A stretch of 64,000 nt of DNA, taken from contig CM049314.1 in the NCBI GenBank assembly GCA_026874595.1, forward strand, positions 12,330,729 through 12,394,728. Direction: 5' to 3'. Under the pieces are notes generated by a model. That model searched no databases. It saw only the letters and a program-made list of their open reading frames with translations, and had not been told where the DNA came from. Shown here one piece after another: positions 1-10,811 of this stretch. This DNA is from Sipunculus nudus (lineage: Eukaryota > Annelida > Sipuncula > Golfingiida > Sipunculidae). Both the position numbers and the translations under genes were made by a program. How positions within the stretch are numbered: the first letter of the stretch is position 1; every line of letters starts with the position of its first letter.

Positions 1-480
1 GCACAGGGAAGTTCTAGGCAAATCTGCTTGGAAACATGAAATTAGGTCATGGTGATCTATATTCAGCGACCTACAGGCCGAAGATATTAATGGAGGTCTT
101 GGGTAAATGTCCGTGGAAACATGAACTAAGGTCACTGTGGAGCTACGGGGAAACGATCACCTATATTCTGTGAGACAGGCAAAAGGTGTGATTTGAGCAT
201 TTTGGAAACAGGCAAAAGACATGATTTGAGCATTTTCGAAACCCTAAATAAGGTCAATGCATCATATTTTCTAAGGCCTATGGGTAAAACGCCTGATTCC
301 ACTAATATAATAATAATTAATACATGCATCGCCTCTGTGTCAAATTTAGCTGAGCGCCATGGCCCATGGGCCAGTTGTTTATTATCGGTTTTGATACAAT
401 ATGCGTGGAAATGTCCATGCTTATCAGGACAAATACAAAATTCGATTCAATTCATTGTATGGTGCATGTAATCTACACAA
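1..480. repeat. Degenerate dispersed repeat (block P-like family)
   Basis: This stretch repeats short phrases such as 'ggaaacatgaa' and 'aggtcatgg/aggtcactg', and contains 'tgagcgccatggcccatggg' at 351-370. The same phrases end the dispersed repeat inside the spacer blocks near 25.8, 42.5 and 52.6 kb ('agctgagcgtcatggcccat'). I read it as an old copy of that family, cut by the window edge. The small open frames here are not conserved in the other copies. Confidence 0.5.
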
Positions 481-1629
481 AAGTAGTATTTTTTCAACAC
501 CTTTAAGATTTCTTAGAAATCTAAGCAAGAAAACAAATTAGCAACATAGTCCACTCCTCATTTGCCACAAAAAAAACACTAGAAACTGGAGAGGCAAATC
601 AGTTGAACATCAGTTGAATTTGTGGCGCGCTTCCTGTTCGAGGCAAAGTCTACAGCCTAACCAGCTCAGGAAGGAGTCCTTGCAAGTCTTTTCCCATGTC
701 AATGTCATATTCAATCGAGCCCAGCGTGGTTATTGCAAGATATTGCATATTACTTATACGCAGTTATATACAAGTTGGTCATCGCTGATGTCGCCCTCGT
801 TATGACACCAACTTGACAAGGAGTAACATCAGCTTGGACACATCGGAGAATATCGGGGTGACATCTGGATATTTTTTAGCATTTTCAAAAATGTTTAGTG
901 TTGGGGTCACTCCGGAACATATCGGGGCTACGTCGGCTTGTCATTGGAAATACATCGGAACAGCCTACTGGGACACATCGCGGTGAAATCGTCGAGTTGA
1001 TTTTGTAGGTTAACGAAAACATCAGAACTAAAGGTATCCAGAAACACCACCCAAAGGCAACCGCTCAAAACAATATTTATGATAGAACAACCTGCAAACA
1101 CTTAAACACAGAATAAATTCTGAGTGAGCTGTACTTTTCATCAATCACTATATGGAGCTATTAATCTCCATTTTAACTGAAACGTTTAACTTTATGATTT
1201 GGCTAATGATTTTTTTTTATCTGTTTAATGCTAAATTATCCTCCAATGAAATGTAAAAAAGATATTATCCTTCCAAAGAATTACATGACAACACAATATG
1301 TCCTCAACAAAATTTGCGTGTAGCTGGCAAACCGTTGTCCCTGCTAACTTATTTTACTAAAAAAATTCAACGTCCTAAAAAATATTGTTGAGCATATACG
1401 ATCGAAGTGATATGTAAGTTTAAAACCACGCGTATACTGATATAACATGTTTATAATATTAATCTTTGAGCTACGAGCAACAAAAGATGTTATTATTTAT
1501 TAATCTTTCGCCTTTCGACTTTTAAACCTAGAGGGTTGGCTACATGGATACATAAAATGCCAATTTGGCTACATGAAAAGTTTTCATGAGAAAATAAGTA
1601 ATATATAAGCCCTTTATCGATGTAATTAA
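481..1629. other. Non-coding stretch, nothing recognised
   Basis: I see no gene, exon pair or complete transposon. Positions 835-990 are rich in variants of 'acatcgg' and 'atatcgggg' spaced irregularly, perhaps a decayed minisatellite. The rest is AT-rich unique-looking sequence. Confidence 0.4.
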
Positions 1630-2119
1630 CAGGGTTTCCAGCAGCTAACTCTGACAAAATTCCCTGATTTTTTTCTCACTATTCCCTGACCTTTCGCAGG
1701 TTTTCAAGTATAAATTATCACAAAACTTTTTAATTTGGTTTCAAAACGTCATTTTACAGCAAAAGCTTCAATGGAAAAATGTATGGAACATCAGAATAAT
1801 ACATCAGATCCTGCATTCTTTATATTACTGCTCATGAATAGAATCGGCCCATCATTAATTGTTGGAGTTATATGTTAAATATCTATGCTCTGCATCATCA
1901 AACTTAGATTTTTGTACAAAAATATAAAGAAAACAAAAGTAAATCCTTCAAACTTAGCATATTTTTATCAGAGATGCCAATCTCTTTCAACATGATAACA
2001 AAATTCGAACGCCACAGCCATAAAAAATTCTTAGACCTTTCCCTGACTTCCCTAAATATCAAATAATTTCCTGACATTTCCCTGACTTATAATTTTTACC
2101 CTGGCCGCTGGCAACCCTG
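1630..2119. mobile_element. 490-bp non-autonomous TIR element (MITE-like)
   Basis: The left end reads 'cagggtttccagcagc' and the right end is its imperfect reverse complement ('gctggcaaccctg'). Both flanks carry 'attaa' (1625-1629 and 2120-2124), consistent with a 5-bp ATTAA or 4-bp TTAA target duplication. Inner arms carry further inverted 'ccctgac' phrases. There is no coding capacity. TTAA targets are used by piggyBac- and Kolobok-type transposases, but the superfamily is not proven here. Confidence 0.7.
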
Positions 2120-2124
2120 ATTAA

Positions 2125-2400
2125 CATTGAGCTTAAACTTGTCCAAAGATAATGCAACTTTTTTAAACGCATTCACCTTGACAGGGGCTTCCCACTTTTT
2201 GGTACTTCTCGCATTTACATGTGACTTCCCCTCCCCACTTTGACTAAAATTTTGAGCACGCCCTTGGAAAAGGTCCAAAATATAATGATCACGACCCACC
2301 CAGAAAAAATCCTGTATACACCCCTGAGATTAATATAGGTTTTACAACAAGACTTACCAAATCGTGTATATATAATTATACATAATATACACCTTAATGT
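2125..2400. other. Intergenic, nothing recognised
   Basis: AT-rich sequence with two C-rich phrases ('gacttcccctccccacttt') that look like a fragment of a dispersed repeat. No gene signal. Confidence 0.3.
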
Positions 2401-3305
2401 ATACGGTATATATTGCACTTAACTACAATTAAGTGCAAGATAGTTATTATAATTTAATGAATGTAATGTAAAATAAAATAAACAAATTATAAAATAAATA
2501 AAGCGATATTCTTTCGAAATACTCTCGCCGAATCTTATAAGTATTAGAGTGTGAACCTGCTTCCCAGAGAGTCAACCAGGAATTCTGTAAGGGAATTTCA
2601 GAAATTAAAAAAATTCTGGATGTCATCAATATAAGCATATAATGTGCAGTTCGGGTGTTAAGATAGTTCCCTAATTCTAATAATCATTGTTCCGTTCATC
2701 ACTGTAAGAGGTTGAAAAAAACAATATATATAAGTGTAGCATTGGACACATTTCGAGTTAAAGAGACCTTTTCAGATAACCCTTTTCATTTACACTGTTT
2801 CATGTCACAAGTTAAATTTCATTAATTCTATTTAGAATTGTTTGATGTCAACTTATTCAGACCGTTCCACTAATAAAAATAATAACTGTTAACACTGACG
2901 AATATGGCAAGTGTGTGTGTATTTTTACAAATGCAGTGTTACATATTCTAAAGCATAGAAAACATGATTTCCGGACACACTAAAGATATATAATACTGTG
3001 TACGTAAACCGTACATGTAGATAGGGATCTACACCTATGACAATGTTGAAAAGAGTGGCCACATCGTGTAACAGCTGTTATATTGTTTACACGTTATGTT
3101 ATAAAATAATTACCATTTATTTAAAATTTTTGTGGAAACTACAGGCACCTGCATGGCATTAAAACTTGATTAACTACTGCAATTAAACACCCGGTTATTC
3201 CACGGTAATTTTACATTATACTCTATGTTTTTCGATGTGTACCGAGACTGAGCTTTGATGGGTCTTCTCCTGTGTTACTGATTTTGCTGGTAAGCAAAGG
3301 TGTTA

Positions 3306-3348
<43 letters not shown>

Positions 3349-3641
3349 CTCTATTATAATTATAATTGTATTAAAGAGACCTTCCTAACACCGTTTTTTT
3401 TTTTGGCAAAAAAAAAGTATTACCACAATGGGAAGTTGAATAAGTAAGTAGAATATTCAAAATATGTCTCCCATTGCTTATCACAAAATAAAAAATAAGC
3501 GTCTTTAACTCTGTCGCCTGAAATTCACAATTCACAATATGTATTATATAACCACTTGTCATAGAGTAGGTCACAACTTGTGACATACCAAGGCCTTTTC
3601 TTAGACACTTTTAAGATATCTACAACTGGTGTCATGTTACA
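2401..3641 (+). repeat. Unit 0: diverged copy of the array spacer
   Basis: Landmarks occur in the same order as in unit A. 'actctcgccgaatcttat' at about 2,521 matches about 11,544. The 'aataattaccattta' region near 3,105 matches about 14,237. 'tttgtgacataccaa' near 3,570 matches about 14,652. The match is interrupted by many substitutions and indels, so this is an older tier of the tandem array. No exons of the secreted-protein gene are visible in it. Confidence 0.55.
3309..3346. repeat. (TA)n microsatellite
   Basis: Nearly uninterrupted alternating TA. It is one of several such tracts in the window. Confidence 0.95.
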
Positions 3642-5929
3642 CTGTTTTATCCTCTGTTTTATATGATTTGAACATGTATAAAATGAAAAGACAACAATTT
3701 AAAAACCTATGTGATAATAAAAAGAAGTCTAAACAACAGTCTACAATGATACACTTATCAAATATTAAGAATATAAATGATTTATGGGTCTGTATTAAAA
3801 AGTACCTTAAGAAAGAGAATAGTGTTAATCATATTCCAGCAAACGAAGGGTTTAATTACTTTAGAGCTTTGCTGAATGAAAATAAAAACAATGTTAAAGA
3901 AGAATTTTGCCTTATGGCTAACATATACTTCGAAAATAATTATAACAGTGGGTCTGTATGTGGGTCCCTTAACAATGAAATAACGGTATTTGAAATAAGA
4001 CATGCAGTAAATCAGATGCAAAGTGGTAAATCTGCTGGACCAGATGGGCTACAAGTTGATATTATTAAGTCACTTTTAGAAATTATTTTGCCCTTATTAC
4101 ATACTTTGTTTAACAGTGTTTTCAATAAGGGATCATTCCCTGGTGAATGGAGTAAGGCAATCATATTTCCTCTACACAAGAAAGGTCCTTTAAATGATCC
4201 TAGTAATTATAGAGGGATATCATTATTGAATGTTACAGGAAAAATATTCACTAAAGTTTTGAATAATAGGCTCTCTCAGTATGTGCAGGAAATGAATATT
4301 TTATCCGAGTCTCAAGGTGGTTATAGAAAGGGGTATTCTACCATTGACCAAGCATATGTCTTGCATGCTTTAGTTCAGAAATACTTAGTTAAAAGAAAAG
4401 GAAGGTTTTATTGTTTATATATTGATTTTGCAAAAGCTTTTGACTGTGTGCAACATAATTTATTGTGGTATGTCTTATTGAAACAGGGTATAAATGGTAA
4501 AATATTAAATGTTATAAAATCAATGTATTCAAAAATGCAGTCTTGTATATTAACTGACGGTGGTCTTACCGATTATTTCTCATGCTCATTAGGTACCAGA
4601 CAGGGTTGCATGGTAAGTCCATTATTATTTTCCTTATTTATAAATGAGTATTGTAATATGTTACATGGAAGTGATTGTAAAGGGATATATGTTAATGATA
4701 ATCTTTCCAATGTAATGACTTTATTATTTGCAGATGATATGGTTAATTGTGCAGATACTGTTGGTAGACTTCAGCAACAGATTAATCTCTTGCACAATTT
4801 TTGTGAAAAATATGGTTTTAAAATTAACACAGATAAAACTAAAATTATGGTTTTTAGAAAAGGTGGTCCTTTACGAAAAGTTGAAAGATGGTATTTAAAT
4901 GGTAAACAGTTAGAAGTGGTTCCATACTATAAATATCTTGGTATTACTTTCTCAACAAAATTATCTTGGTCAAAAACACAACAACAGCAAGCTTTGCAAG
5001 CAAACAAAGCTGTATGTATGATTAAAAAATTCAGTAAAAAGTGTAAATATGTTAGTACTAAACATCTCTTTTATCTTTTTGATCAAATGGTAGTGCCAGT
5101 ATTAATATATGGATGCGAATTATGGGGCTTTAAGAAATCAGAAACTATAGAGAGAGTGCAGTACACATTTTGTAAATATATTTTAAATGTAGGCCAGAAT
5201 ACTCCAAATGCAGCAGCATTAGGGGATTGTGGCAGATTTCCTTTGTTTGTAACTTGTTTATTACGTTGTGTTAAGTTTTGGGTTAAATTACTTTATATGC
5301 CAGAACATAGGTATCAGAAACAAGTGTACAGTTTGTTGAGGAATTTAGACAACAGTGGTAAATCAAATTGGGTATCTCAAGTAAGAACATTGCTATTTGA
5401 GTCTGGTTTTGGATATGTTTGGATGGCACAGTATGTTGGAGATGCGAACAAATTTTTGAAAGAATTTGAAATTAAAATAAGAGACATGGCTATTCAAAAC
5501 TGGCATAGTGATATTGAGTTGTGTAGTAAATTATATTATTATGGTGCTTTCAAATCTATGCTAACTCTTGAAAAGTATTTATACTGTATTCCTAATAAGA
5601 AACATCGCATAGCACTTGCTAAACTTCGATGCTCCAATCATGAATTGGCTATAGAAATAGGTCGTCAAAATGATATATCTCGTGAAGAGAGGATCTGTAA
5701 ATATTGTTTACATCATGGATACAATATTGTTGAGGATGAAGCTCACTTTATGCAAGAATGTATTCTATATAATGATTTGAGGATAAAATACTTTAGACAA
5801 GACTTACATTACCCAAGTGAACAAAACTTTATTAAATTATTCAATTTAGACAATCATATTGAGATAATGAATGTTGCTGCATATGTATATTATTCCTTTT
5901 TGAGGAGACGAAGAATAATAGATGGTTAA
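3629..5929 (+). CDS. LINE ORF2 C-terminal part: reverse transcriptase
   Basis: The open frame is 766 codons, but its first nine codons lie in flanking host DNA and the target duplication; element sequence starts at 3656 and its first internal Met is at 3674. The order is a linker, then RT fingers with 'GKSAGPDGLQ', a 'YRGISLLN' motif, 'YIDFAKAFDCV' (motif A), 'GTRQGCMVSPLLFSLFIN' (motif B) and 'LLFADD' at residues 366-371 (motif C, the catalytic Asp pair), followed by thumb and a C-terminal 'CKYC...HFMQEC' zinc-knuckle-like motif. This layout is typical of the Jockey/CR1/I group of LINEs; I cannot fix the clade by eye. The product would copy its RNA at nicked chromosomal DNA, but this copy has no endonuclease and could not be autonomous. 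No stops or frameshifts interrupt the RT. Confidence 0.93.
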   Translation: MSCYTVLSSVLYDLNMYKMKRQQFKNLCDNKKKSKQQSTMIHLSNIKNINDLWVCIKKYLKKENSVNHIPANEGFNYFRALLNENKNNVKEEFCLMANIYFENNYNSGSVCGSLNNEITVFEIRHAVNQMQSGKSAGPDGLQVDIIKSLLEIILPLLHTLFNSVFNKGSFPGEWSKAIIFPLHKKGPLNDPSNYRGISLLNVTGKIFTKVLNNRLSQYVQEMNILSESQGGYRKGYSTIDQAYVLHALVQKYLVKRKGRFYCLYIDFAKAFDCVQHNLLWYVLLKQGINGKILNVIKSMYSKMQSCILTDGGLTDYFSCSLGTRQGCMVSPLLFSLFINEYCNMLHGSDCKGIYVNDNLSNVMTLLFADDMVNCADTVGRLQQQINLLHNFCEKYGFKINTDKTKIMVFRKGGPLRKVERWYLNGKQLEVVPYYKYLGITFSTKLSWSKTQQQQALQANKAVCMIKKFSKKCKYVSTKHLFYLFDQMVVPVLIYGCELWGFKKSETIERVQYTFCKYILNVGQNTPNAAALGDCGRFPLFVTCLLRCVKFWVKLLYMPEHRYQKQVYSLLRNLDNSGKSNWVSQVRTLLFESGFGYVWMAQYVGDANKFLKEFEIKIRDMAIQNWHSDIELCSKLYYYGAFKSMLTLEKYLYCIPNKKHRIALAKLRCSNHELAIEIGRQNDISREERICKYCLHHGYNIVEDEAHFMQECILYNDLRIKYFRQDLHYPSEQNFIKLFNLDNHIEIMNVAAYVYYSFLRRRRIIDG
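3642..3655 (+). repeat. Left target-site duplication of the LINE
   Basis: 'ctgttttatcctct' is repeated exactly at 6147-6160, immediately outside the LINE tail. Confidence 0.85.
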
Positions 5930-6146
5930 AGTATGTGTTACATACTCACTGATGATGGCAATATAGATACATTGTGTGCTAAGGTATGCAGTCATGTTAC
6001 ATGTGTTTGTTGCATTATATATTAATTAATAATAAGACTGCTACTTTATGTTCTATTAATGCAATTATTTGATTGAAATATTGTTGAAATGTTTGGAACT
6101 TTGGGCCTGAGGCCTTTTTCCTGAATAAACTCTGTTCTGTTCTGTT
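3656..6146 (+). mobile_element. 5'-truncated LINE (non-LTR retrotransposon)
   Basis: A 2.49-kb insertion bounded by an exact 14-bp direct repeat. It has a long reverse-transcriptase ORF, a 3' UTR with AATAAA at 6124-6129, and a short pentameric tail built from 'ttctg' units at 6130-6146 in place of poly(A). The apurinic-endonuclease domain expected upstream of the RT is absent and the left border is abrupt, which is the usual result of incomplete target-primed reverse transcription. The intact frame and perfect duplication indicate a young insertion. It lies in unit-0 spacer sequence. Confidence 0.88.
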
Positions 6147-6160
6147 CTGTTTTATCCTCT
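6147..6160 (+). repeat. Right target-site duplication of the LINE
   Basis: 'ctgttttatcctct', identical to 3642-3655. The junction with the 'ttctg' tail leaves the tail end ambiguous by a few bases. Confidence 0.85.
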
Positions 6161-6686
6161 TGTTTTTGTGTAATTTCTCTCAAGTTATGATATGTTATTT
6201 ACTTTCAGTTAAGAAAATACGTAGAAACATCTCTTCCCGTTTATGTACTGACCATTCCATCGGTATGCGAAATAATAATTCCAACATACTGAGGGAAGAT
6301 GAAACAAAATGGAAGTATTCAATAACAAGCTCAATAAAATGTTATCCAATTACTTTATTTAATTATTAAAGGTTGCATCTTTCTATATAAAGTTTTCGTA
6401 ACTCATCAGCAAAACATTATATATAAAAAAAAACAATTCGTTACTTCTAGCAGACAGTAACCCACCCTTATTAATAGTAAATGTCATGCATTAGAACAAA
6501 AAAGGTAGGTGGCGTCGTTTAATATATAATACTTTTACTGGTAGATGATGGCTAGAAGGATGGTTTAATATTAATGGTAGAACTATTTATTTTAAGCAAC
6601 TCATTATTCAAATTCATATACATGTATGTGTATTAGTAATGTTTATGTAAATCAGAGTTTCATTATCTAAACATATTTTGTTACAG
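6161..6686. other. Upstream region of gene copy A, nothing recognised
   Basis: AT-rich sequence between the LINE and the first exon of copy A. It does not resemble the tail that precedes copy C. A 'ttttgttacag' acceptor-like site ends at 6686. A promoter or 5' leader exon could lie here, but I cannot point to one. Confidence 0.3.
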
Positions 6687-6697
6687 TGGTGTTATGT

Positions 6698-6773
6698 ATG
6701 GCGGTCGTCACAGCATTGACTCTATATTCAGTGATCAGTCTGGCCTCCGCCTGCAAGTTCCTGTTCTGTTACA
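6698..6773 (+). CDS. Copy A exon 1: signal peptide
   Basis: Encodes 'MAVVTALTLYSVISLASA' followed by Cys-Lys, a short hydrophobic leader with an Ala-x-Ala cleavage site. The donor is uncertain: GT at 6774 ('gtatat') or at 6768 ('gttaca') both leave the one-base overhang that exon 2 needs. An upstream AG at 6685-6686 suggests the exon starts at 6687 after a 5' UTR intron. Confidence 0.65.
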
Positions 6774-7141
6774 GTATATACGCTTCGTAATAGAAAGCGC
6801 CAGTACATAGTGATGTAAAAGCAAGAACCTGGATTATGATTAAGGACTTTACAGACAGTGACAGTTATCTTTATTCATAAGTAGATTCCTTTTTATTATC
6901 ACAAATGAATTAAATAAGCTGTAGTTATCAGCAACTAATACTGAAATCATGTGACATTAATCATAACCTCAAGTGTCAACAGAATAAAACATATGTGTAC
7001 TTTTATTCAAATTACAGTATTTGCACATTTTATTTTTAAGTAGTTTTATACTAGTATAAAGGGTTTTTTCCTGGTTTAAATACTCTGCTTTTCTTTTTGT
7101 AATTTGTAATGGTTTATTCTTATATTAATTTATGCTTACAG

Positions 7142-7311
7142 GTTGCGGTGGCACTTCCATCATACACGGTGATGATTCAGTAAACAGAGGATACATTGGA
7201 GCTGATACCAATGTTCTCTCTGTTATAAATAGTGTTTAGGGGATCAAAGCGGATGGTGACTTATATAAATGGGAATTTTACGCCACACGTACTGGTATCG
7301 TTCATTTGCAG
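7142..7311 (+). pseudogene. Copy A exon 2 (module 1, first exon) with TAG
   Basis: 170 nt, entered in phase 1 after 'cttacag' and left at 'CAG|gtaaaa'. It encodes a 'CGGTS..HGDDSVNR' start and the conserved 'YKWEFYATRTGIVHLQ' end. TAG at 7237-7239 interrupts the frame 31 codons after the first complete codon. Confidence 0.8.
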
Positions 7312-7522
7312 GTAAAAAGTTTATGGTGTTTATATAATTCTATTTCTTGTGGTACAATCAACAAATTAGCAATTATTATAGTTCAAGAGTAGGAGGTTAT
7401 ACGTACCAACAATGTGTTAGCTCACATCAATGATTCTGGTAAATGTTAAGTGTGCGTTAATTTTGCATAAGAAGATAATGGGGAAAATTCTGCGAATAAT
7501 AATCGATAGATGTCTTTATCAG

Positions 7523-7609
7523 ATTTTCAGAAAAATTGCCTCATCAGAATACAAACTAATCGGAAAAAGTATTTACAATGTTGAAAATATAGGAAGGACC
7601 GGAGGCTTG
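7523..7609 (+). CDS. Copy A exon 3 (module 1, middle exon)
   Basis: 87 nt, phase 0 at both ends, between 'tttatcag' and 'gtgagc'. It encodes 'IFRKIASSEYKLIGKS' and onward to 'GRTGGL'. It matches exon 6 in length and pattern, which shows internal module duplication. Confidence 0.8.
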
Positions 7610-8700
7610 GTGAGCATACTTAATTTTTTTTCACTTTTTTTTCAGAATCATATGACTAAGTTCTCATATGAAAGTTTCCATATATTTCGTAATCCATGTT
7701 TTGTCCAAGTTTTATTTCCAAACAAAAAAAACATTATACAGAGGCGAAGGAAGCAGATGAAAAGTTGGGGGGGGGGGGCAAATTGATATTTAGGAATTTG
7801 AAGGATGATTGTGGATGCAGTGTATTTATAGAGGCGGCTAAAACCAAATATTCATTAGGGCAATAGTAGACCAATATACGGTACTTCAAGTACTGAGGGC
7901 GCGAAGCACCCGAGCGGAGGAGGATATGTGCAAGAGGGCCCGTCACTTAGCATAGTTTCCATCTTGTCTTGCACTACAATGCCCTCACGGATGCATGGCG
8001 TAAATCCATTCGTCATCGTCCCGAATATGCATTTGAGCGTTGATATTCATATTTTGTCATCATATTGTATTATATGCTGTCCATTAAAACAAAATAGGTA
8101 ATTGCATCCAGGATGATAATAAACATGCCAAGAAATTAAAAAAAGAATAAAAATTTCCTTGCATTTATTTATGTGGAGATGCACTTCCAAAAAAGGTAAT
8201 TATTATAGATAGCGGAATCACCCACGAACTGAACATTACGTTATATCAGAGAGGATCAATGTATACAGCATTGATATCAGTTATCTAAGATTGGTTATTA
8301 CGTTTATTTTCAAATAATGCTACCTGTGTTTTGAGGTAACCCGAATGAATTTGTTACTGACTTAAAGGGCTGATTTAAAAAAAACTGCTTACGCATTCTG
8401 GTGAATTCAAGCTTTCCCCGAAATTTTCAGTTAGGTTTGCCAACATGAAAACACGGGGGGGGGGCTCATGATTTGCCATTGGCGCGCCTGCCGGACATAA
8501 ACTAAAACGAGCAGCCTGTGTGCGTTTTCTATCATAAAAATATAAGGCTCAAGAGATTGTATTTAGTTAATAGATAAAAGTTGCGCATTTGCCTATACAG
8601 ATGTTCATCAACAGGTTCCCTTATATGAATGATATATCAAGGAAAGTTATTCCAAATGAAAATCAACACAATAAATCATGACATTTATCTTTAATATCAG

Positions 8701-8917
8701 GTAAACCCTCCACTGACGGTAAAGAAAGGTGATGTGATCGGGATTTATTCTCCAGGAGCAGAAGTCATACCTTTTGATGAGAATGACTGCTCTTTCGGGA
8801 ATTCACTGCGAGCTCCGTGCGTCAGCAGAGTACTCGTTGGTGATAACTTTACGTTCATTCCAGAGGAAGGTCCGGTTCCCTGTAGATTATACTCCGTCAT
8901 GGCTACCATCGAGATTG
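8701..8917 (+). CDS. Copy A exon 4 (module 1, last exon)
   Basis: Starts after 'ttaatatcag' and encodes 'VNPPLTVKKGDVIGIYSPG' through 'VPCRLYSVMATIEIG'. It ends in phase 1 at GT 8918, or alternatively at 8926 before 'gtcagt'. It carries an 'NFT' N-glycosylation sequon and Cys residues at 'NDC', 'APC' and 'VPC'. Reading through the donor gives a stop at 8992-8994 inside an AATAAA (8990-8995). Confidence 0.8.
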
Positions 8918-9458
8918 GTCCAGCGGGTCAGTTTCTTCTTCGCGCTATACAACATAAGCTTAAAATTCAAAGATCATGTGTACATTACAAATAAATGTTT
9001 TATTGCATATAATAAAACAATTGATAAGAAGCTTTATTTCTTTTATATATGAAATGAAATAAAACGATAAAAAGATACAAAGCTAATTTTGTCATTTAAA
9101 TTATATGAGGTTAAGAAGATTTTAAGTAGTTAAGATGTGAATGTTTTTTGTAACTTACATATTTTGTATATTTTGTATTTGTAAATATTGTGATCTGAAA
9201 TGTAACCTTGTGATTTCTTTTTAATGATGTCGATGATGACAGAAAGGTCTTGAAAAAAATAAAATCAATATTCTGAGACATCATAAGAGAGAAGGAGAAA
9301 AAAAAAAAAAAAAAAAAAAAAAGAAGATTTTTGGTTGCATAACAACACAACGTACAAACACGATATTATAATTTAACATATGGCAGATTTGATCGATTTT
9401 TAAATATTCTGTCTGGTATCAATAGCTCTGATCTTTTTTTTTTTTCATCCTTTTTAAG

Positions 9459-9613
9459 CCTCCCCCCATGGATATTACGCAAATAACCGAAAATTGTTGG
9501 AACCATGGCAAAACTGCTCGTACATTGTAAACCCCAAGGAGTTCTTAAAGTTGGATGGTTATGTAGTCTACTGGGAATTCTATGCTCGAAGAAGGGGTAC
9601 AATTCATCTTCAG
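9459..9613 (+). CDS. Copy A exon 5 (module 2, first exon)
   Basis: 155 nt after 'tttttaag', entered in phase 1 and left at 'CAG|gtaatg'. It encodes 'SPHGYYANNRKLLEPWQNC' then '..VVYWEFYARRRGTIHLQ', the counterpart of exon 2. It keeps the Cys that copy C has changed to Arg. Confidence 0.8.
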
Positions 9614-9840
9614 GTAATGTCCATCTGGCTTAAGAATTATCTGTCATGTGGTTAAGCCATATTTAGATAAAGAGAAATATAGTAGGTATTTTTGTGTAAG
9701 TGTGTTCATTAATTAATATTGTGAAACTTATTTTTTCTTTTGCATCATTTAATTCTCCATTTTAAATTAAAATTAAAAAAAAACTCTTAATGTATAAATC
9801 TTTTCATCTTTCAAATACATCTTTAATGTTGCATTTAAAG

Positions 9841-9927
9841 GTCTTCAGAAAGGTTGCTGACAAAACTTTCCGCATAATTGGAGAGACTGTCTACACAGTC
9901 AACCGGACAGGGTGGCAGCACAAGCTG
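9841..9927 (+). CDS. Copy A exon 6 (module 2, middle exon)
   Basis: 87 nt, phase 0 at both ends, after 'atttaaag'. It encodes 'VFRKVADKTFRIIGETVYTV' and ends 'TGWQHKL' before 'gtatga'. Confidence 0.8.
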
Positions 9928-10297
9928 GTATGATATCGTAAATGCACCAGGTCTAAAATGTCAGAGTAACGAACTGTTTATTTAGAAATTAAAACATACC
10001 ATCATGGTGATTTATTTAATACCTTATGTTAATTAAAGATCAAAGTGAACTATGTTCCTCATGCAGCAAGAGCAAACAACAATCAAATGGAATCTTAAAT
10101 AAACATAAAACAGTACGAAAGATAAATCATCGAATGTCATAATTATTTCAATTTTCTATAACTAATTATGGGCGCTACGAAAATACCCACAGCGTTTCAC
10201 TTGTATAGATATTGTGTGTAACCCTATCAGGATTTAACATATAATGTAGATATCTTCAGTATCGTTATGTTTGTCATGGCATTACTGTAATTACCAG

Positions 10298-10520
10298 CTT
10301 TCTGAAGATTCTAAGTTTGCTGTGAAAACTGGGGATGTGATCGGGTTCTACGTCCCTGGTCTTAACATTATCCCGTATGATGAAACCAGCTGCTCAGAAG
10401 GAGTAACCCTGTACGTCAACAGTCCCCAGCGACGCAGAGACGGGACCACCTTCTCTTTTACAAATATCTCGAGTGATTTGCAGCCTTGCAGAAAATACTC
10501 CCTGGTCGTCTATGTTAAGG
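10298..10520 (+). CDS. Copy A exon 7 (module 2, last exon)
   Basis: 223 nt after 'attaccag'. It encodes 'LSEDSKFAVKTGDVIGFYVP' through 'LQPCRKYSLVVYVKG', with an 'NISS' sequon at the place where module 1 has 'NFT'. It leaves one base over at donor GT 10521. Without splicing, the frame stops at 10529-10531. Confidence 0.8.
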
Positions 10521-10751
10521 GTAAATGTTAGGAATTTTGAAATATAACCATAAACTGTCTACTGAAACATAACCAGTCCACATGTTATGTGAAGTATGGA
10601 AACTTTGAACATCACTGGCATGCATTAATGGTCGACGAACACTAGTTGTATGTCTCAGTACATTACATTGATTGCAAACTGTAATAAAAAAAAGCACATC
10701 ATGTTCTACTGTAAAGCACGCTCGATTTTTGTTTTAATGCACCATCTACAG

Positions 10752-10811
10752 GAGGATAACATGGTAGGACTATGGAGGCTCAGGTGGTTAAACCGAATTC
10801 TTTTCAATAAA
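10752..10811 (+). CDS. Copy A terminal exon and poly(A) signal
   Basis: After 'catctacag' the phase-1 frame reads Gly, Gly, TAA (10757-10759). AATAAA follows at 10806-10811, then a T/G-rich stretch, as expected for a cleavage and polyadenylation site. The same arrangement ends copy C. Confidence 0.6.

Larger units (their letters stand above)
6687..10811 (+). pseudogene. Gene copy A: secreted two-module protein, nonsense in exon 2
   Basis: Eight exons align one for one with copy C (35,171-39,240): 6698-6773, 7142-7311, 7523-7609, 8701-8917, 9459-9613, 9841-9927, 10298-10520 and 10752-10759, with AATAAA at 10806-10811. All internal exon lengths equal those of copy C and all introns begin GT and end AG. 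Exon 2 has an in-frame TAG at 7237-7239 where copy C has CAG, and a conserved Cys (copy C 'NRCYIG') is Gly. Exons 3-7 stay open, so the lesion looks recent. Unless a downstream start or readthrough rescues it, no full-length protein is made. The family is not one I can name: the paired 'WEFYA(A/R)RxG..HLQ' and 'GDVIG(I/F)Y.PG' motifs recall repeated beta-rich extracellular modules of invertebrate proteins without an assigned function. Confidence 0.75.
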
